This document shows, piece by piece, positions 20,087 to 32,221 of a stretch of DNA of 56,569 bases; position 1 is the stretch's first letter; each line of letters starts with the position of its first letter. A model generated the notes under the pieces. That model was not told the origin of the DNA. It saw only the letters and a list, made by a program, of their open reading frames with translations, and searched no databases. Position numbers and translations under genes: made by a program. This DNA is from Burkholderiales bacterium (lineage in GTDB: Bacteria > Pseudomonadota > Gammaproteobacteria > Burkholderiales > Burkholderiaceae_C). The stretch spans positions 1-56,569 of the forward strand of contig JAABRA010000392.1 of the NCBI GenBank assembly GCA_011391155.1, written 5' to 3'.

Positions 20087-21064
20087 ATGAGACGTTATTC
20101 CCGAATTTCCGGTACTGGGAGTTACCTGCCGCCGCGCCGGCTGACGAATGCTGACCTGGTGGCAAAGCTGGCGAAGCACGGCGTTGAAACGTCGGATCAC
20201 TGGATTGTCGAGCGCACCGGCATCCGCGCCCGTCACTTTGCCGCTCCGGGGGTCTTCAGCAGCGACCTGGGCCTTGAAGCCGCCAGGAATGCGCTGACCG
20301 CGGCTGGCGTCGATGCGAAAGACATCGACCTGATCATCGTGGCCACATCGACACCGGACATGGTGTTTCCGTCCACCGCAGCGATTCTCCAGCACAAGTT
20401 GGGCATTGCCGGCTGCCCGGCGTTCGATGTACAGGCCGTTTGCAGCGGATTTGTGTATGCGCTGACGGTGGCAGACGCCATGATCCAGACCGGCACGGCC
20501 AGCAAGGCCCTGGTGGTGGGGACCGAAGTCTTCAGCCGCATTCTCGATTTCAAGGACCGCACGACCTGCGTGCTGTTTGGCGATGGTGCCGGCGCCGTGG
20601 TGCTTGAGGCGTCCAGGGTGCCGGGCATTCTGGCCAGCGATTTGCACGCCGATGGAAAGCATGCCGACATCCTCTGCGTGCCTGGCCACGTTTCGGGCGG
20701 CAAGGCGTCTGGCGATCCCCTGTTGAAGATGGATGGTCAGGCAGTCTTCAAGCTCGCGGTGGGTGTGCTCGAAGACGCGGCGCGTGCCGTGCTGGCCAAG
20801 GCCGGCAAGACCGAGGCCGATATCGACTGGCTGGTGCCACACCAGGCCAACATCCGCATCATGCGAAGCACGGCGAAAAAGCTGAAGTTGCCCATGAGCA
20901 AGGTGGTGGTGACCGTGGATCAGCACGGCAACACCTCTGCGGCATCCATTCCGATGGCCCTTGACAGTGCCGTGCGATCCGGTCACATCAACCGGGGTGA
21001 GACCGTCCTGCTCGAAGGGGTGGGCGGCGGATTTACCTGGGGCGCAATACTCTTGAAAATGTAG
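20087..21064 (+). CDS. fabH: 3-oxoacyl-ACP synthase III (KAS III)
   Basis: [50 protein letters not shown]. Confidence 0.96.
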   Translation: MRRYSRISGTGSYLPPRRLTNADLVAKLAKHGVETSDHWIVERTGIRARHFAAPGVFSSDLGLEAARNALTAAGVDAKDIDLIIVATSTPDMVFPSTAAILQHKLGIAGCPAFDVQAVCSGFVYALTVADAMIQTGTASKALVVGTEVFSRILDFKDRTTCVLFGDGAGAVVLEASRVPGILASDLHADGKHADILCVPGHVSGGKASGDPLLKMDGQAVFKLAVGVLEDAARAVLAKAGKTEADIDWLVPHQANIRIMRSTAKKLKLPMSKVVVTVDQHGNTSAASIPMALDSAVRSGHINRGETVLLEGVGGGFTWGAILLKM

Positions 21065-21102
21065 CAATAAGTGACCATCTCACGCTGGGAAGGTGCCTGT
21101 TC
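21061..21102 (-). repeat. Element A copy 4 (fabH-fabD junction, overlaps the fabH stop codon)
   Basis: Plus strand GTAGCAATAAGTGACCATCTCACGCTGGGAAGGTGCC; reverse complement matches the core. Confidence 0.75.
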
Positions 21103-21126
21103 TGTCAATATTTTTCCGAAAAAACC

Positions 21127-22077
21127 ATGAAATCCTTTGCTTTTGTCTTTCCGGGTCAAGGCTCGCAGGCTGTGGGCATGCTCGACGCCTGGGGCGATCA
21201 CCCGGCCGTCGTGGAAACCTTGCGGGAAGCCTCGGACGCGCTTGGTGAAGACGTCGGGCAGTTGATCAGGGAGGGCCCCCGGGAGGCCCTGGCGTTGACC
21301 ACCAACACCCAGCCGGTGATGCTGGTGGCGGGTGTCGCTGCTTACCGGGCCTGGCGCGCCGAAAGCGGCGCAGAGCCTGCAGTGGTGGCAGGCCATTCAT
21401 TGGGTGAGTACTCGGCCCTGGTGGCCGCTGGCGCGTTGACACTTGCCCAGGCGGCGCCGCTGGTGCGGTTTCGTGCCGCCGCGATGCAGGAAGCCGTGCC
21501 GGTGGGTGTGGGCGCGATGGCCGCCATCCTGGGAATGGACGCCCTAAACGTGATCGCCGGGTGCGCGCAAGCCCAGGCCAGCTTTGGTGCGGGCAGCGGT
21601 GAAGTTGTGGAAGTCGCCAATTTCAATGACGCCGGCCAGAATGTGATCTCGGGCAGCAAGGCTGCCGTGCAGAAAGCCTGTGAAGTGTTGAAAGCCAATG
21701 GCGCGAAGCGAACCCTGCCTTTGCCGGTCTCTGCACCCTTTCATTCCAGCCTGATGAAGCCGGCCGCCGAAAAGCTGCGCGAGCAACTTGCGGCCGTCAC
21801 GTTTGCAGCGCCCCGGATTCCCGTGATCAACAACATCGACGTACGGGTGGAAATCAGCCCGGATCGCATCCGTGACGCCCTCTACCGGCAGGCGTTTGGT
21901 CCGGTGCGCTGGGTGGAATGCGTCCAGGCCATCAAGGCGCGCGACGTGATGACGGTGATTGAATGCGGGCCGGGCAAGGTGCTCGCCGGTATGGTCAGGC
22001 GAATCGATGCCGAAATGCTGGGGGCCGCCCTGTTTGATCCCGAGACCCTGCTGGAAGTGAAAGGTCTTGTGTCATGA
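21127..22077 (+). CDS. fabD: Malonyl CoA-ACP transacylase
   Basis: FVFPGQGSQAVGML, VAGHSLGEYSALVAAG. Confidence 0.96.
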   Translation: MKSFAFVFPGQGSQAVGMLDAWGDHPAVVETLREASDALGEDVGQLIREGPREALALTTNTQPVMLVAGVAAYRAWRAESGAEPAVVAGHSLGEYSALVAAGALTLAQAAPLVRFRAAAMQEAVPVGVGAMAAILGMDALNVIAGCAQAQASFGAGSGEVVEVANFNDAGQNVISGSKAAVQKACEVLKANGAKRTLPLPVSAPFHSSLMKPAAEKLREQLAAVTFAAPRIPVINNIDVRVEISPDRIRDALYRQAFGPVRWVECVQAIKARDVMTVIECGPGKVLAGMVRRIDAEMLGAALFDPETLLEVKGLVS

Positions 22078-22823
22078 GTGAAGTCACATTTGAGGGGCAG
22101 GTCGCCCTGGTGACGGGCGCCTCCCGAGGCATTGGCGCGGCGATTGCCCAGGAACTCGCTGCGCGTGGCCTGAAAGTCATCGGCACCGCGACCACGGACG
22201 ACGGCGCTGCCCGGATCAGCGCTGCGCTGGCGGCGTACCCGGGCTGCCGGGGCGCGAACCTGAACGTGACCGATGCCGCAGCCATCGAAACCACGATCGA
22301 CGGCATCGTGGCCGAGCACGGCGGCTTGCAGGTGCTGGTCAACAATGCCGGCATTACCCGTGACATGCTGGCCATGCGCCTGAAAGACGACGACTGGGAT
22401 GCGGTGCTGGACACCAACCTCAAGGCGGTTTTCCGCATGAGTCGGGCAGTGATTCGTCCCATGATGAAGCAACGCTATGGGCGCATCATCAGCATCACCA
22501 GCGTGGTGGGCGCGTCCGGCAACCCGGGCCAGGCCAACTATGCGGCTGCCAAGGCGGGTGTGGCGGGCATGACCCGAGCCTTGGCGCGTGAACTGGGCAG
22601 CCGGAACATCACGGTCAACTGCGTGGCTCCAGGCTTTATCGAAACCGACATGACTGCCGCCTTGCCCGAGACCCAGCAGAAAGCGTTGTTGACCCAGATT
22701 CCGTTGGGCCATCTGGGTCAGCCTTCCGACATTGCCCATGCCGTGGCCTATCTTGCAAGCCCCCAGGCTGCCTATGTGACGGGGCAGGAACTGCACGTCA
22801 ACGGCGGCATGTACATGGCCTGA
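22074..22823 (+). CDS. fabG: 3-oxoacyl-ACP reductase
   Basis: ALVTGASRGIGAAIA, NNAGITRDMLAMRL, SVVGASGNPGQANYAAAKAG; ATGA overlap with fabD. Confidence 0.96.
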   Translation: MSEVTFEGQVALVTGASRGIGAAIAQELAARGLKVIGTATTDDGAARISAALAAYPGCRGANLNVTDAAAIETTIDGIVAEHGGLQVLVNNAGITRDMLAMRLKDDDWDAVLDTNLKAVFRMSRAVIRPMMKQRYGRIISITSVVGASGNPGQANYAAAKAGVAGMTRALARELGSRNITVNCVAPGFIETDMTAALPETQQKALLTQIPLGHLGQPSDIAHAVAYLASPQAAYVTGQELHVNGGMYMA

Positions 22824-22906
22824 AAGACGGCGAACCGGCGCACAGCATCCGACATTTCCTGGTCCGTCCCGCGGTGCTGCGCAGTGCCAGCACCGAGGAC
22901 GGGTAA

Positions 22907-23176
<270 letters not shown>

Positions 23177-23182
23177 TTTGAG

Positions 23183-24427
23183 ATGACCCGTCGCCGCGTT
23201 GTCGTCACGGGTTTGGGATGCATCAGCCCCGTGGGCAATACGGTGGCGGATGCATGGGCCAACGTGCTTGCCGGAAATTCCGGCATCGACCTCATTACCC
23301 GGTTCGACGCCACGAATTTCGCCTGCAAGATCGCCGGCGAGGTGAAGGGCTTCGATCTGGAGTCGTACATGACCGCGAAAGAAGCGCGGGCCATGGATTC
23401 CTTCATTCACTTTGGCATCGCTGCTGCCGCCCAGGCGGTGGCGGATGCCGGTCTGCCGACGGGCGAGGCGCTGAGTGACGAACTGGCGACCCGCATCGGT
23501 TGTGTGATTGGTTCCGGCATCGGTGGCCTGCCGCTGATCGAGGAAACCCATACCGAGCTGACCAACCGCGGTCCGCGCCGCATCACGCCGTTCTTCGTGC
23601 CGGCGTCCATCATCAACATGATTTCCGGTCATGTTTCGATACGGTTTGGTTTCAAGGGCCCGAATCTGGCCATCGTCACCGCCTGCACCACGGGCTTGCA
23701 CTGCATCGGGCAGGCCGGCCGCATGATTGAGTACGGTGATGCCGACGTCATCGTGGCTGGCGGCTCCGAAGCCACGGTGTCGCCGCTGGGCGTCGGAGGG
23801 TTTGCCTCCATGCGTGCGCTGTCCACCCGCAACGATGACCCTAAAACCGCATCCCGGCCCTGGGACCGGGACCGCGATGGCTTTGTGCTGGGCGAGGGCG
23901 CGGGGGTGATGGTCCTGGAGGCCTATGAGCATGCGAAGGCTCGGGGCGCCAGGATTTATGCCGAACTGACCGGTTTTGGCATGAGTGCTGACGCCAGCCA
24001 CATGACGGCACCGAACATGGACGGGCCACGTCGCGCCATGGTGAATGCGTTGCGCAACGCCGGCATCAACGCCGACCAGCTGGATTACCTGAACGCGCAT
24101 GGCACCTCTACGCCGCTGGGCGATATCAACGAAACCAACGCCATCAAGGCTGCGCTGGGCGATCATGCGAAAAAACTGGTCGTCAACTCAACCAAGTCCA
24201 TGACCGGCCACCTTCTGGGGGGAGCTGGCGGTATCGAGAGCATCTTCACCGTGCTGGCGTTGTATCACCAGAAGAGTCCGCCCACCATCAACATCTTCAA
24301 CCAGGATCCGCAGTGTGATCTGGACTACTGCGCCAATACCGCACGGGACCTGAAGATCGACATGGCATTGAAGAACAATTTTGGTTTCGGCGGCACCAAC
24401 GGGTCCCTCGTTTTCAAGCGCATCTGA
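23183..24427 (+). CDS. fabF: 3-oxoacyl-ACP synthase II
   Basis: [44 protein letters not shown]. Confidence 0.97.
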   Translation: MTRRRVVVTGLGCISPVGNTVADAWANVLAGNSGIDLITRFDATNFACKIAGEVKGFDLESYMTAKEARAMDSFIHFGIAAAAQAVADAGLPTGEALSDELATRIGCVIGSGIGGLPLIEETHTELTNRGPRRITPFFVPASIINMISGHVSIRFGFKGPNLAIVTACTTGLHCIGQAGRMIEYGDADVIVAGGSEATVSPLGVGGFASMRALSTRNDDPKTASRPWDRDRDGFVLGEGAGVMVLEAYEHAKARGARIYAELTGFGMSADASHMTAPNMDGPRRAMVNALRNAGINADQLDYLNAHGTSTPLGDINETNAIKAALGDHAKKLVVNSTKSMTGHLLGGAGGIESIFTVLALYHQKSPPTINIFNQDPQCDLDYCANTARDLKIDMALKNNFGFGGTNGSLVFKRI

Positions 24428-24475
24428 ACCGGACGCAGGCCGCTTTTTGCCGACCTGATCCAGGTTTCCTGCCTT

Positions 24476-24922
24476 ATGCACAGTGCCCCATCGGTCACCT
24501 ACCCGGTGGGGCGCTCCCGTTTTCTCGGTGGTTTGCTGGCGGTCTTCGTCCTGACCGGGGTTGCCGCTGGAGTGATGGTTTGGCAGCGAACGCCCCTGAA
24601 TGGCTGGCAGGTTTTCATTGTCGGGGCGGTGACCTTGCTTGCGGGGCTGGGGGCGGGGTTCTTCTGGCGGACCCTGCCTCAGGGGGATTTGCGCTGGGAC
24701 GGCCATCGCTGGGAAGGCCCTGGTGCAGCAACGCGAACCGCCGGAGTGCACGTTCATCTCGATTTGCAGCGCCATCTGCTAGTGCGTTTGCAGGGAGCGG
24801 GTGATGCCGGCCCATGGCTATGGTTGTCAGCCGCCTCCCGGCCCGAGCGCTGGGATGATTTGCGCCGTGCGGTATATTCCCGCGCCATGACCGATGCGAA
24901 GCAGGATGGCGCGAACCCATGA
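24476..24922 (+). CDS. Conserved hypothetical protein with two TM segments, between fabF and rpoE
   Basis: Intact ORF with TM-like segments; ATGA overlap with rpoE. Confidence 0.65.
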   Translation: MHSAPSVTYPVGRSRFLGGLLAVFVLTGVAAGVMVWQRTPLNGWQVFIVGAVTLLAGLGAGFFWRTLPQGDLRWDGHRWEGPGAATRTAGVHVHLDLQRHLLVRLQGAGDAGPWLWLSAASRPERWDDLRRAVYSRAMTDAKQDGANP

Positions 24923-25551
24923 CGGATGCCGGTCAGCCCCCTTCCTCGCCACTTGACAACAGTGACCGCCAGCTCGTGGAGCGCGCCGTCGCCGGCGACC
25001 AACGTGCTTTTGAACTTCTGGTCCTCAAATACCAGCGCCGCATCGAGCGTTTGATCGGGCGGATGGTTCGCGATGTGGACCTGGTGGAAGACATCGCGCA
25101 GGAAACCTTTATCCGGGCGTGGCGCGCCTTGCACCAGTTTCGTGGCGACGCCCAGTTTTACACCTGGCTCTACCGGATCGCCGTGAATACCGCCAAGAAG
25201 GCGCTATTGGACTTGAAGCGCAACCCGACGGTCAGGGGCAGCGCGACGGATACCGATGAAGACGATGAAACTTCCCGGCGCGAAAACGAACTAACCACCG
25301 AAGAAACGCCAGAGTCGGTTTATGCCGCCAAGGAGATCGCGGCTGCAGTGAACGCGGCGATGGAGGCATTGCCCGAGGATTTGCGCCAGGCGGTGACGTT
25401 GCGCGAGATCGAAGGGCTGAGCTACGACGAGATATCGGGGTTGATGGATTGTCCGATTGGGACCGTGCGATCCCGGATATTCCGGGCGCGCGAGGCAATT
25501 TCAGCGCGCGTCAGGCCGATGCTGGAGCATCAGGCCGGCAAGCGCTGGTAA
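24919..25551 (+). CDS. rpoE: RNA polymerase sigma-E factor (ECF)
   Basis: DRQLVERAVAGDQRAFELLVLKYQRRIERLIGRMVRDVDLVEDIAQETFIRAWRAL; region 4 YDEISGLMDCPIGTVRSRIFRARE. Confidence 0.95.
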   Translation: MTDAGQPPSSPLDNSDRQLVERAVAGDQRAFELLVLKYQRRIERLIGRMVRDVDLVEDIAQETFIRAWRALHQFRGDAQFYTWLYRIAVNTAKKALLDLKRNPTVRGSATDTDEDDETSRRENELTTEETPESVYAAKEIAAAVNAAMEALPEDLRQAVTLREIEGLSYDEISGLMDCPIGTVRSRIFRAREAISARVRPMLEHQAGKRW

Positions 25552-25580
25552 TCCCCGGCTGGTAATTTCGACACACGGGT

Positions 25581-26258
25581 ATGGAAATGAATGCTGATGA
25601 ACGACTGAAGCAACGTGAGCAGATCTCCGCGTTGGCCGATGGCCAATTGAGCGACCTTGAATGTGCCGCGGCCGTCAAGGTGACTTCGATTGATGATGAT
25701 GCGCGTGCCTGCTGGCAGATGTACCACCTGGTGGGCGACGTGTTGCGATCGGGGGAGCTGGGCGCCTTTGGCCGTGACCGAGACTTTCTTGCCCGACTGA
25801 ACACACGGCTTCAGGCTGAACCTGGTGCGCTCCGGGCTGTCACAGGTATCTTGGATGATCCTGAATCAATAGCATATAAAGACCCTTTGACGCTGGGAAG
25901 CGAGGAAAATCGTCAAGTATTTCCTCCTGCAGCCAATGACAGCAGTTTTCGATGGAAGCTGGTTGCGGGTTTCGCTTCGCTGGCCGCCGTTGCGGCGATC
26001 AGTTGGAGCACCATCGGTTTGTCACCTGGCACATCGGATGGTGCCCTGCTGGCCCGGTCCGGCATTGACGCGGCAGGCTCGCCTGCGCCGGTGCTCCTGG
26101 CCGGTGCATCGCCGGTGCCTGCCGTCGCGCCTGTCTTGATCCGGGACCGCAGGCTGGATGAACTGATGGCGGCGCACCGCCAGTTTGGTGGAAACTCTGC
26201 CTTGCAGAACCCTTCTGGTTTCTTGCGCAACGCCACGTTTGAAGGGCCGTCACGGTAA
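25581..26258 (+). CDS. rseA: Anti-sigma-E factor (RseA/MucA-like)
   Basis: REQISALADGQL...CWQMYHLVGDVLRSGEL N-terminal anti-sigma domain plus single TM; follows rpoE. Confidence 0.88.
   Translation: MEMNADERLKQREQISALADGQLSDLECAAAVKVTSIDDDARACWQMYHLVGDVLRSGELGAFGRDRDFLARLNTRLQAEPGALRAVTGILDDPESIAYKDPLTLGSEENRQVFPPAANDSSFRWKLVAGFASLAAVAAISWSTIGLSPGTSDGALLARSGIDAAGSPAPVLLAGASPVPAVAPVLIRDRRLDELMAAHRQFGGNSALQNPSGFLRNATFEGPSR
25863..25910 (-). repeat. Element A copy 5, inside rseA
   Basis: Plus strand GAATCAATAGCATATAAAGACCCTTTGACGCTGGGAAGCGAGGAAAAT. Confidence 0.75.
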
Positions 26259-26295
26259 GTGGCGCCTGAAAGCCCGCGTTCCGTTCACTGATTCC

Positions 26296-27348
26296 ATGAA
26301 GCCCGCGAATATTTTCATTCCTCTTGCCCTGGTGCTGTGGCTCGGCGGCAGCCTGCAGACCGCCGTTGCCCAGACCCCGGCCCCAACGGGCCCCGCCGCA
26401 TCGCAGGCGGGCCCGCCCGCCGCCGAGCGTGGCCTGGCTGAATGGCTCATGCGCCTGCACGAAGCACCCCGCAAGCGGGCTTACTCGGGCACTCTGGTGG
26501 TGTCGTCCGATGCAGGCGCCCTGTCGAGCGCACGGATCTGGCACGTTTGCGATGGTGATCAGCAGATGGAGCGCGTTGAAACCTTGACAGGCCCGCCACG
26601 CACGACCTTCCGTCGCAACGACGAAGTGATCACTTTCCTGCCTGAAAGCAGGACTGCGCGCAGTGAAAACCGCGAGTCCCTGGGGCCTTTCCCGAACTTT
26701 CTCAAGACCGGCGAATACGCCCTTCCCGAGTTTTATGGGGTTCGCCTCATCGGCAGCGAACGCGTTGCCGGCTTCGACGCAGATGTCGTGCAGTTCGTTC
26801 CCAGGGACAAGCTGCGTTTCGGCTACCGGATCTGGAGCGAGAAAAAGACCGGGCTGGTGATCAAGCTTCAGACGCTGGATACGGCGGGGCATGTGCTGGA
26901 ACAGGCCGCCTTTTCGGAGTTGCAGCTCGATGCGCCCGTGAAGATGGACCAGTTGGCCCGGATGATGGGACGCACCGGTGGCTACAAGCTCGAAAAGCCG
27001 GACATGGTGAAAACCACACCGGCCGCTGAGGGGTGGTCGATGCGGAACCCGGTTCCCGGCTTCCGGCCCACGAGCTGTTTCAGGCGTCCTGCTCCTGCAG
27101 GGGATGCTGGCGGGGAACCATCCGTGCAATGGGTTTTCTCCGACGGTCTCGCCACGGTATCGCTTTTCGTTGAAGCCTTCGACCGGCGGCGCCATCTTCA
27201 TGACGGCGTGATGGCGATGGGCGCGACGCAGATGCTGACCCGCCAGATCGCCGACAAAGGCCATGGGGCATGGTGGCTTACGGCGGTCGGCGAAGTGCCG
27301 GTTCAGACCCTGCAGGCGTTCGCGCAGAGTCTTGAGCGGCGCCGGTGA
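26296..27348 (+). CDS. rseB: Sigma-E regulatory protein RseB/MucB
   Basis: Signal peptide, LAEWLMRLHEAPRKRAYSGTLVVSSDAGALSSARIWHVCDG; position after rseA. Confidence 0.9.
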   Translation: MKPANIFIPLALVLWLGGSLQTAVAQTPAPTGPAASQAGPPAAERGLAEWLMRLHEAPRKRAYSGTLVVSSDAGALSSARIWHVCDGDQQMERVETLTGPPRTTFRRNDEVITFLPESRTARSENRESLGPFPNFLKTGEYALPEFYGVRLIGSERVAGFDADVVQFVPRDKLRFGYRIWSEKKTGLVIKLQTLDTAGHVLEQAAFSELQLDAPVKMDQLARMMGRTGGYKLEKPDMVKTTPAAEGWSMRNPVPGFRPTSCFRRPAPAGDAGGEPSVQWVFSDGLATVSLFVEAFDRRRHLHDGVMAMGATQMLTRQIADKGHGAWWLTAVGEVPVQTLQAFAQSLERRR

Positions 27349-27418
27349 GCCCCAATCTGCAGCTTCTGGGACGCGGGCGCTACTGTGGCTCCCGTGCCGA
27401 TGATTTGATGGAAGGTTG

Positions 27419-28900
27419 ATGATGTTGAAACTGGAACTGAAATCTTTGCGGCAGCGGGTATTGCCGGGCGTCCTTCTTGCAGCAACGCTGGCCATGCTGG
27501 TCCCTGCTGCACCGGTCGCTGCACAGGCTGGTGCGCTGGTCCGTGGCTTGCCCGATTTCACGGAATTGGTCGAGCAGGTGGGGCCGTCGGTGGTGAACAT
27601 CCGCACCACCGAGAAGGTGCGCGCCAACGGCGGGCCAGGGGGCGGATCCGATGAAGAAATGCAGGAGTTTTTCAGGCGGTTTTTTGGGGTGCCCATTCCC
27701 AACGGGCCCCGCCCTGCGCCGCGTCAGAATCGTCCCCAGGAGGACGAGCAGCCGCGTGGCGTCGGTTCGGGTTTCATCCTGACCGCCGACGGCTTCATCA
27801 TGACCAACGCCCATGTCGTGGACGGGGCGGATGAAGTGATTGTGACCTTGACGGACAAGCGCGAGTTCAAGGCGCGTCTGGTCGGCGCCGACAAGCGCAC
27901 GGATGTGGCCGTCGTCAAGATTGATGCCGCTGGCCTGCCAGCCATCAAGATTGGCGATGTCAACCGCTTGAAGGTGGGCGAATGGGTGATGGCGATTGGT
28001 TCACCGTTTGGCCTGGAAAACTCGGTCACGGCGGGCATCGTCAGCGCCAAGCAGCGCGATACCGGGGACTACCTTCCGTTCATCCAGACCGATGTGGCCA
28101 TCAATCCGGGCAATTCAGGTGGGCCCCTGATCAACATGCGCGGGGAAGTGGTGGGCATCAACAGCCAGATCTATTCGCGTTCGGGGGGCTACATGGGCAT
28201 TTCGTTTGCGATACCGATGGACGAGGCCGTGCGCGTCAGCGAGCAGCTACGTTCCAGTGGCCGGGTGACCCGCGGGCGGATCGGCGTGCAGATTGACCAG
28301 GTCACCAAGGAAGTGGCGGAGTCGATCGGGCTCGGCAAGCCGCAAGGGGCGCTGGTGCGCGGCGTGGAAAGCGGCTCACCGGCTGACAAGGCCGGCGTGG
28401 AGGCCGGCGATATCATCACGCGCTTCGATGGCAAGGTCATCGAGAAGGCATCCGACCTGCCCCGGTTCGTCGGCAACATCAAGCCCGGGACCCGCAGCAC
28501 ATTCACGGTGTTTCGTCGTGGGGCCAACAAGGAGCTGAGCATTGTGATTGGCGAGGTCGAAGCGGAAAAGACCGCGGTTCGCAAACCGGCGGAGCGCGAG
28601 GACAAGCCCAAGCCCAGTGCCGCCGCCCAGTTACTGGGCCTGAGCGTGAGTGAACTGGGAGAGGCCCAGAAAAAGGAGTTGAAAATCAGGGGCGGCGTCA
28701 AAGTGGAAGCCGCGACCGAGAGCGCGGCGCGGGCCGGCCTGCGTGAGGGCGATGTGATCGTGCAGATCGCCAATACGGAAGTCGCCAGTGTGAAGGAGTT
28801 TGATGCGGCGCTCGCCAGGCTCGACAAAAACAAGCCCGTGAGCGTGCTGTTTCGCCGGGGCGAGTGGGCGCAATACGCGTTGATTCGGCCAGCTCGCTGA
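27419..28900 (+). CDS. DegP/MucD-type periplasmic serine endoprotease
   Basis: GSGFILTADGFIMTNAHVV, TDVAVVKIDA, QTDVAINPGNSGGPLIN, two PDZ domains. Confidence 0.95.
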   Translation: MMLKLELKSLRQRVLPGVLLAATLAMLVPAAPVAAQAGALVRGLPDFTELVEQVGPSVVNIRTTEKVRANGGPGGGSDEEMQEFFRRFFGVPIPNGPRPAPRQNRPQEDEQPRGVGSGFILTADGFIMTNAHVVDGADEVIVTLTDKREFKARLVGADKRTDVAVVKIDAAGLPAIKIGDVNRLKVGEWVMAIGSPFGLENSVTAGIVSAKQRDTGDYLPFIQTDVAINPGNSGGPLINMRGEVVGINSQIYSRSGGYMGISFAIPMDEAVRVSEQLRSSGRVTRGRIGVQIDQVTKEVAESIGLGKPQGALVRGVESGSPADKAGVEAGDIITRFDGKVIEKASDLPRFVGNIKPGTRSTFTVFRRGANKELSIVIGEVEAEKTAVRKPAEREDKPKPSAAAQLLGLSVSELGEAQKKELKIRGGVKVEAATESAARAGLREGDVIVQIANTEVASVKEFDAALARLDKNKPVSVLFRRGEWAQYALIRPAR

Positions 28901-29218
28901 GTTCTGGCGGCCGCAATGGCCCGGAAAACCCCCTTTCGAGGTCGGGATTGGCGATGTTTTTTGGGGAGCTTATTCCAGAAAGATCGGGTCGACGAAGGAG
29001 TTCGGCTGGGGTCGGCAACTCCTGCCGTTGTTTGCGCTCACTAACTTTTCTGACGCCTAATTACTTTATTCGATAGAATCAGGACGCCCTGAAGTCGATT
29101 ACCGGCATATTGAAATTGCAGAAGTCCACGATGCGGAATGTTGATGACACATCCGTCATTGCTCGACCTTTCACCCACACGTTGTCCATAAGATGCACTG
29201 GCAATGCTGTTAATAAGT

Positions 29219-29227
29219 TGTGAATAA
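29219..29227 (-). promoter_or_regulatory. Match to DnaA box consensus (TTATTCACA on minus strand)
   Basis: TGTGAATAA on plus strand; second imperfect site TGTCCATAA at 29183-29191. Confidence 0.3.
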
Positions 29228-29303
29228 CATGTGTGTTGCAAGCCCGCAACGTCGATGCTTTGGTGGCTTCAAGGCTATGCGGCTTGGCCTTTTTGCCTAC
29301 AAT

Positions 29304-29376
29304 GAAGTCCCAACTATCGCAGTTGCCTTTGATTGTTGGTTCAGGGCGCGTCAGCTTTCGACGCGCCCTTTTTTTG
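29304..29376 (+). ncRNA. Candidate small RNA or lepA leader/attenuator with two hairpins
   Basis: CAACTATCGCAGTTG hairpin followed by the GGGCGCGTC-AGCTTTC-GACGCGCCC-T7 terminator, in a ~500-bp gap without plausible CDS; -10-like TACAAT at 29298. Confidence 0.4.
29344..29375 (+). terminator. Strong intrinsic terminator upstream of lepA
   Basis: 9-bp perfect stem GGGCGCGTC/GACGCGCCC followed by TTTTTTT. Confidence 0.85.
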
Positions 29377-29419
29377 TCTTTCCGGCTGTTTTAATTCAAT
29401 CACTTGAAACGCATCGTTG

Positions 29420-31227
<1,808 letters not shown>

Positions 31228-31228
<1 letters not shown>

Positions 31229-32193
31229 TGCAGTACCTCACCGCACTGATTCTTTCCGCCTTCGTGGGCTACGCCGGCGCCTGGTACTTCGGCATGCTGG
31301 AAGGCAACTTCGCCTTGCTGCTGTTCCTGGCCACCGTCGTGACTGGTTTGTATTGGGTGGCGGAGCGTTTTTACTTCCTGCCGCGGCGGCAAAAGGCGGC
31401 GGACGCTTTGCAGCTACAGGCAGAACAGCGTCGCGCCGACCTCAGCAAAATGGGGATTGCCCCGGTTGATGGCGATATCGCCGAGGCGAAGCACAGGCTC
31501 ATCATGCAGCCCTGGTGGCTGGACTGGACAGCCGGCCTGTTCCCGGTGATCCTGCTGGTGTTCCTGTTGCGCTCGTTCCTGTTTGAGCCCTTCAAGATTC
31601 CCTCGGGCTCGATGATTCCCACCTTGCTGGTCGGTGACCTGATCCTGGTGAACAAATTCACCTATGGCGTGCGCCTGCCCGTGATCAACGTCAAGGTGAT
31701 CGACGGCAACACGCCCCAGCGCGGTGACGTCATGGTGTTTCGTTACCCGCCCAGGCCCAGCCTGGACTACATCAAGCGCGTGGTCGGCGTGCCGGGCGAC
31801 GAGGTTGCATACCTCAACAAAAAGCTCACCGTCAACGGCCAGTTGGTGCCAACGATGGCTTTGCCGGAGTATTTTGACGAAGACGCCATGCGCTATTTCC
31901 CGCAGTTCGAGGAGGCGTTGGGAGAGAAGAAACATCGGTCGCTGAACGATCCGTCCCGACCGGCGATGATCGCAGGCGCTGATGATTTCCCCAATCGCCA
32001 GAATTGCCGCTACAGTATTGAGGGGGTGGTCTGCAAGGTGCCCGAGGGCCACTATTTCATGATGGGCGACAACCGGGACAATTCGCTGGATTCGCGGTAT
32101 TGGGGCTTCGTACCGGACCGCAATATCGTCGGCAAGGCATTTTTTGTCTGGATGAATTTCGGCAATCTGAAACGCATTGGTTCGTTCAATTGA
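31228..32193 (+). CDS. lepB: Signal peptidase I
   Basis: FKIPSGSMIPTLLVGDLILVNKFTYG; GDNRDNSLDSRYWGFVP. Confidence 0.96.
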
Positions 32194-32221
32194 GACGCAT
32201 GCATTTGGAAGGGGAACAGGG

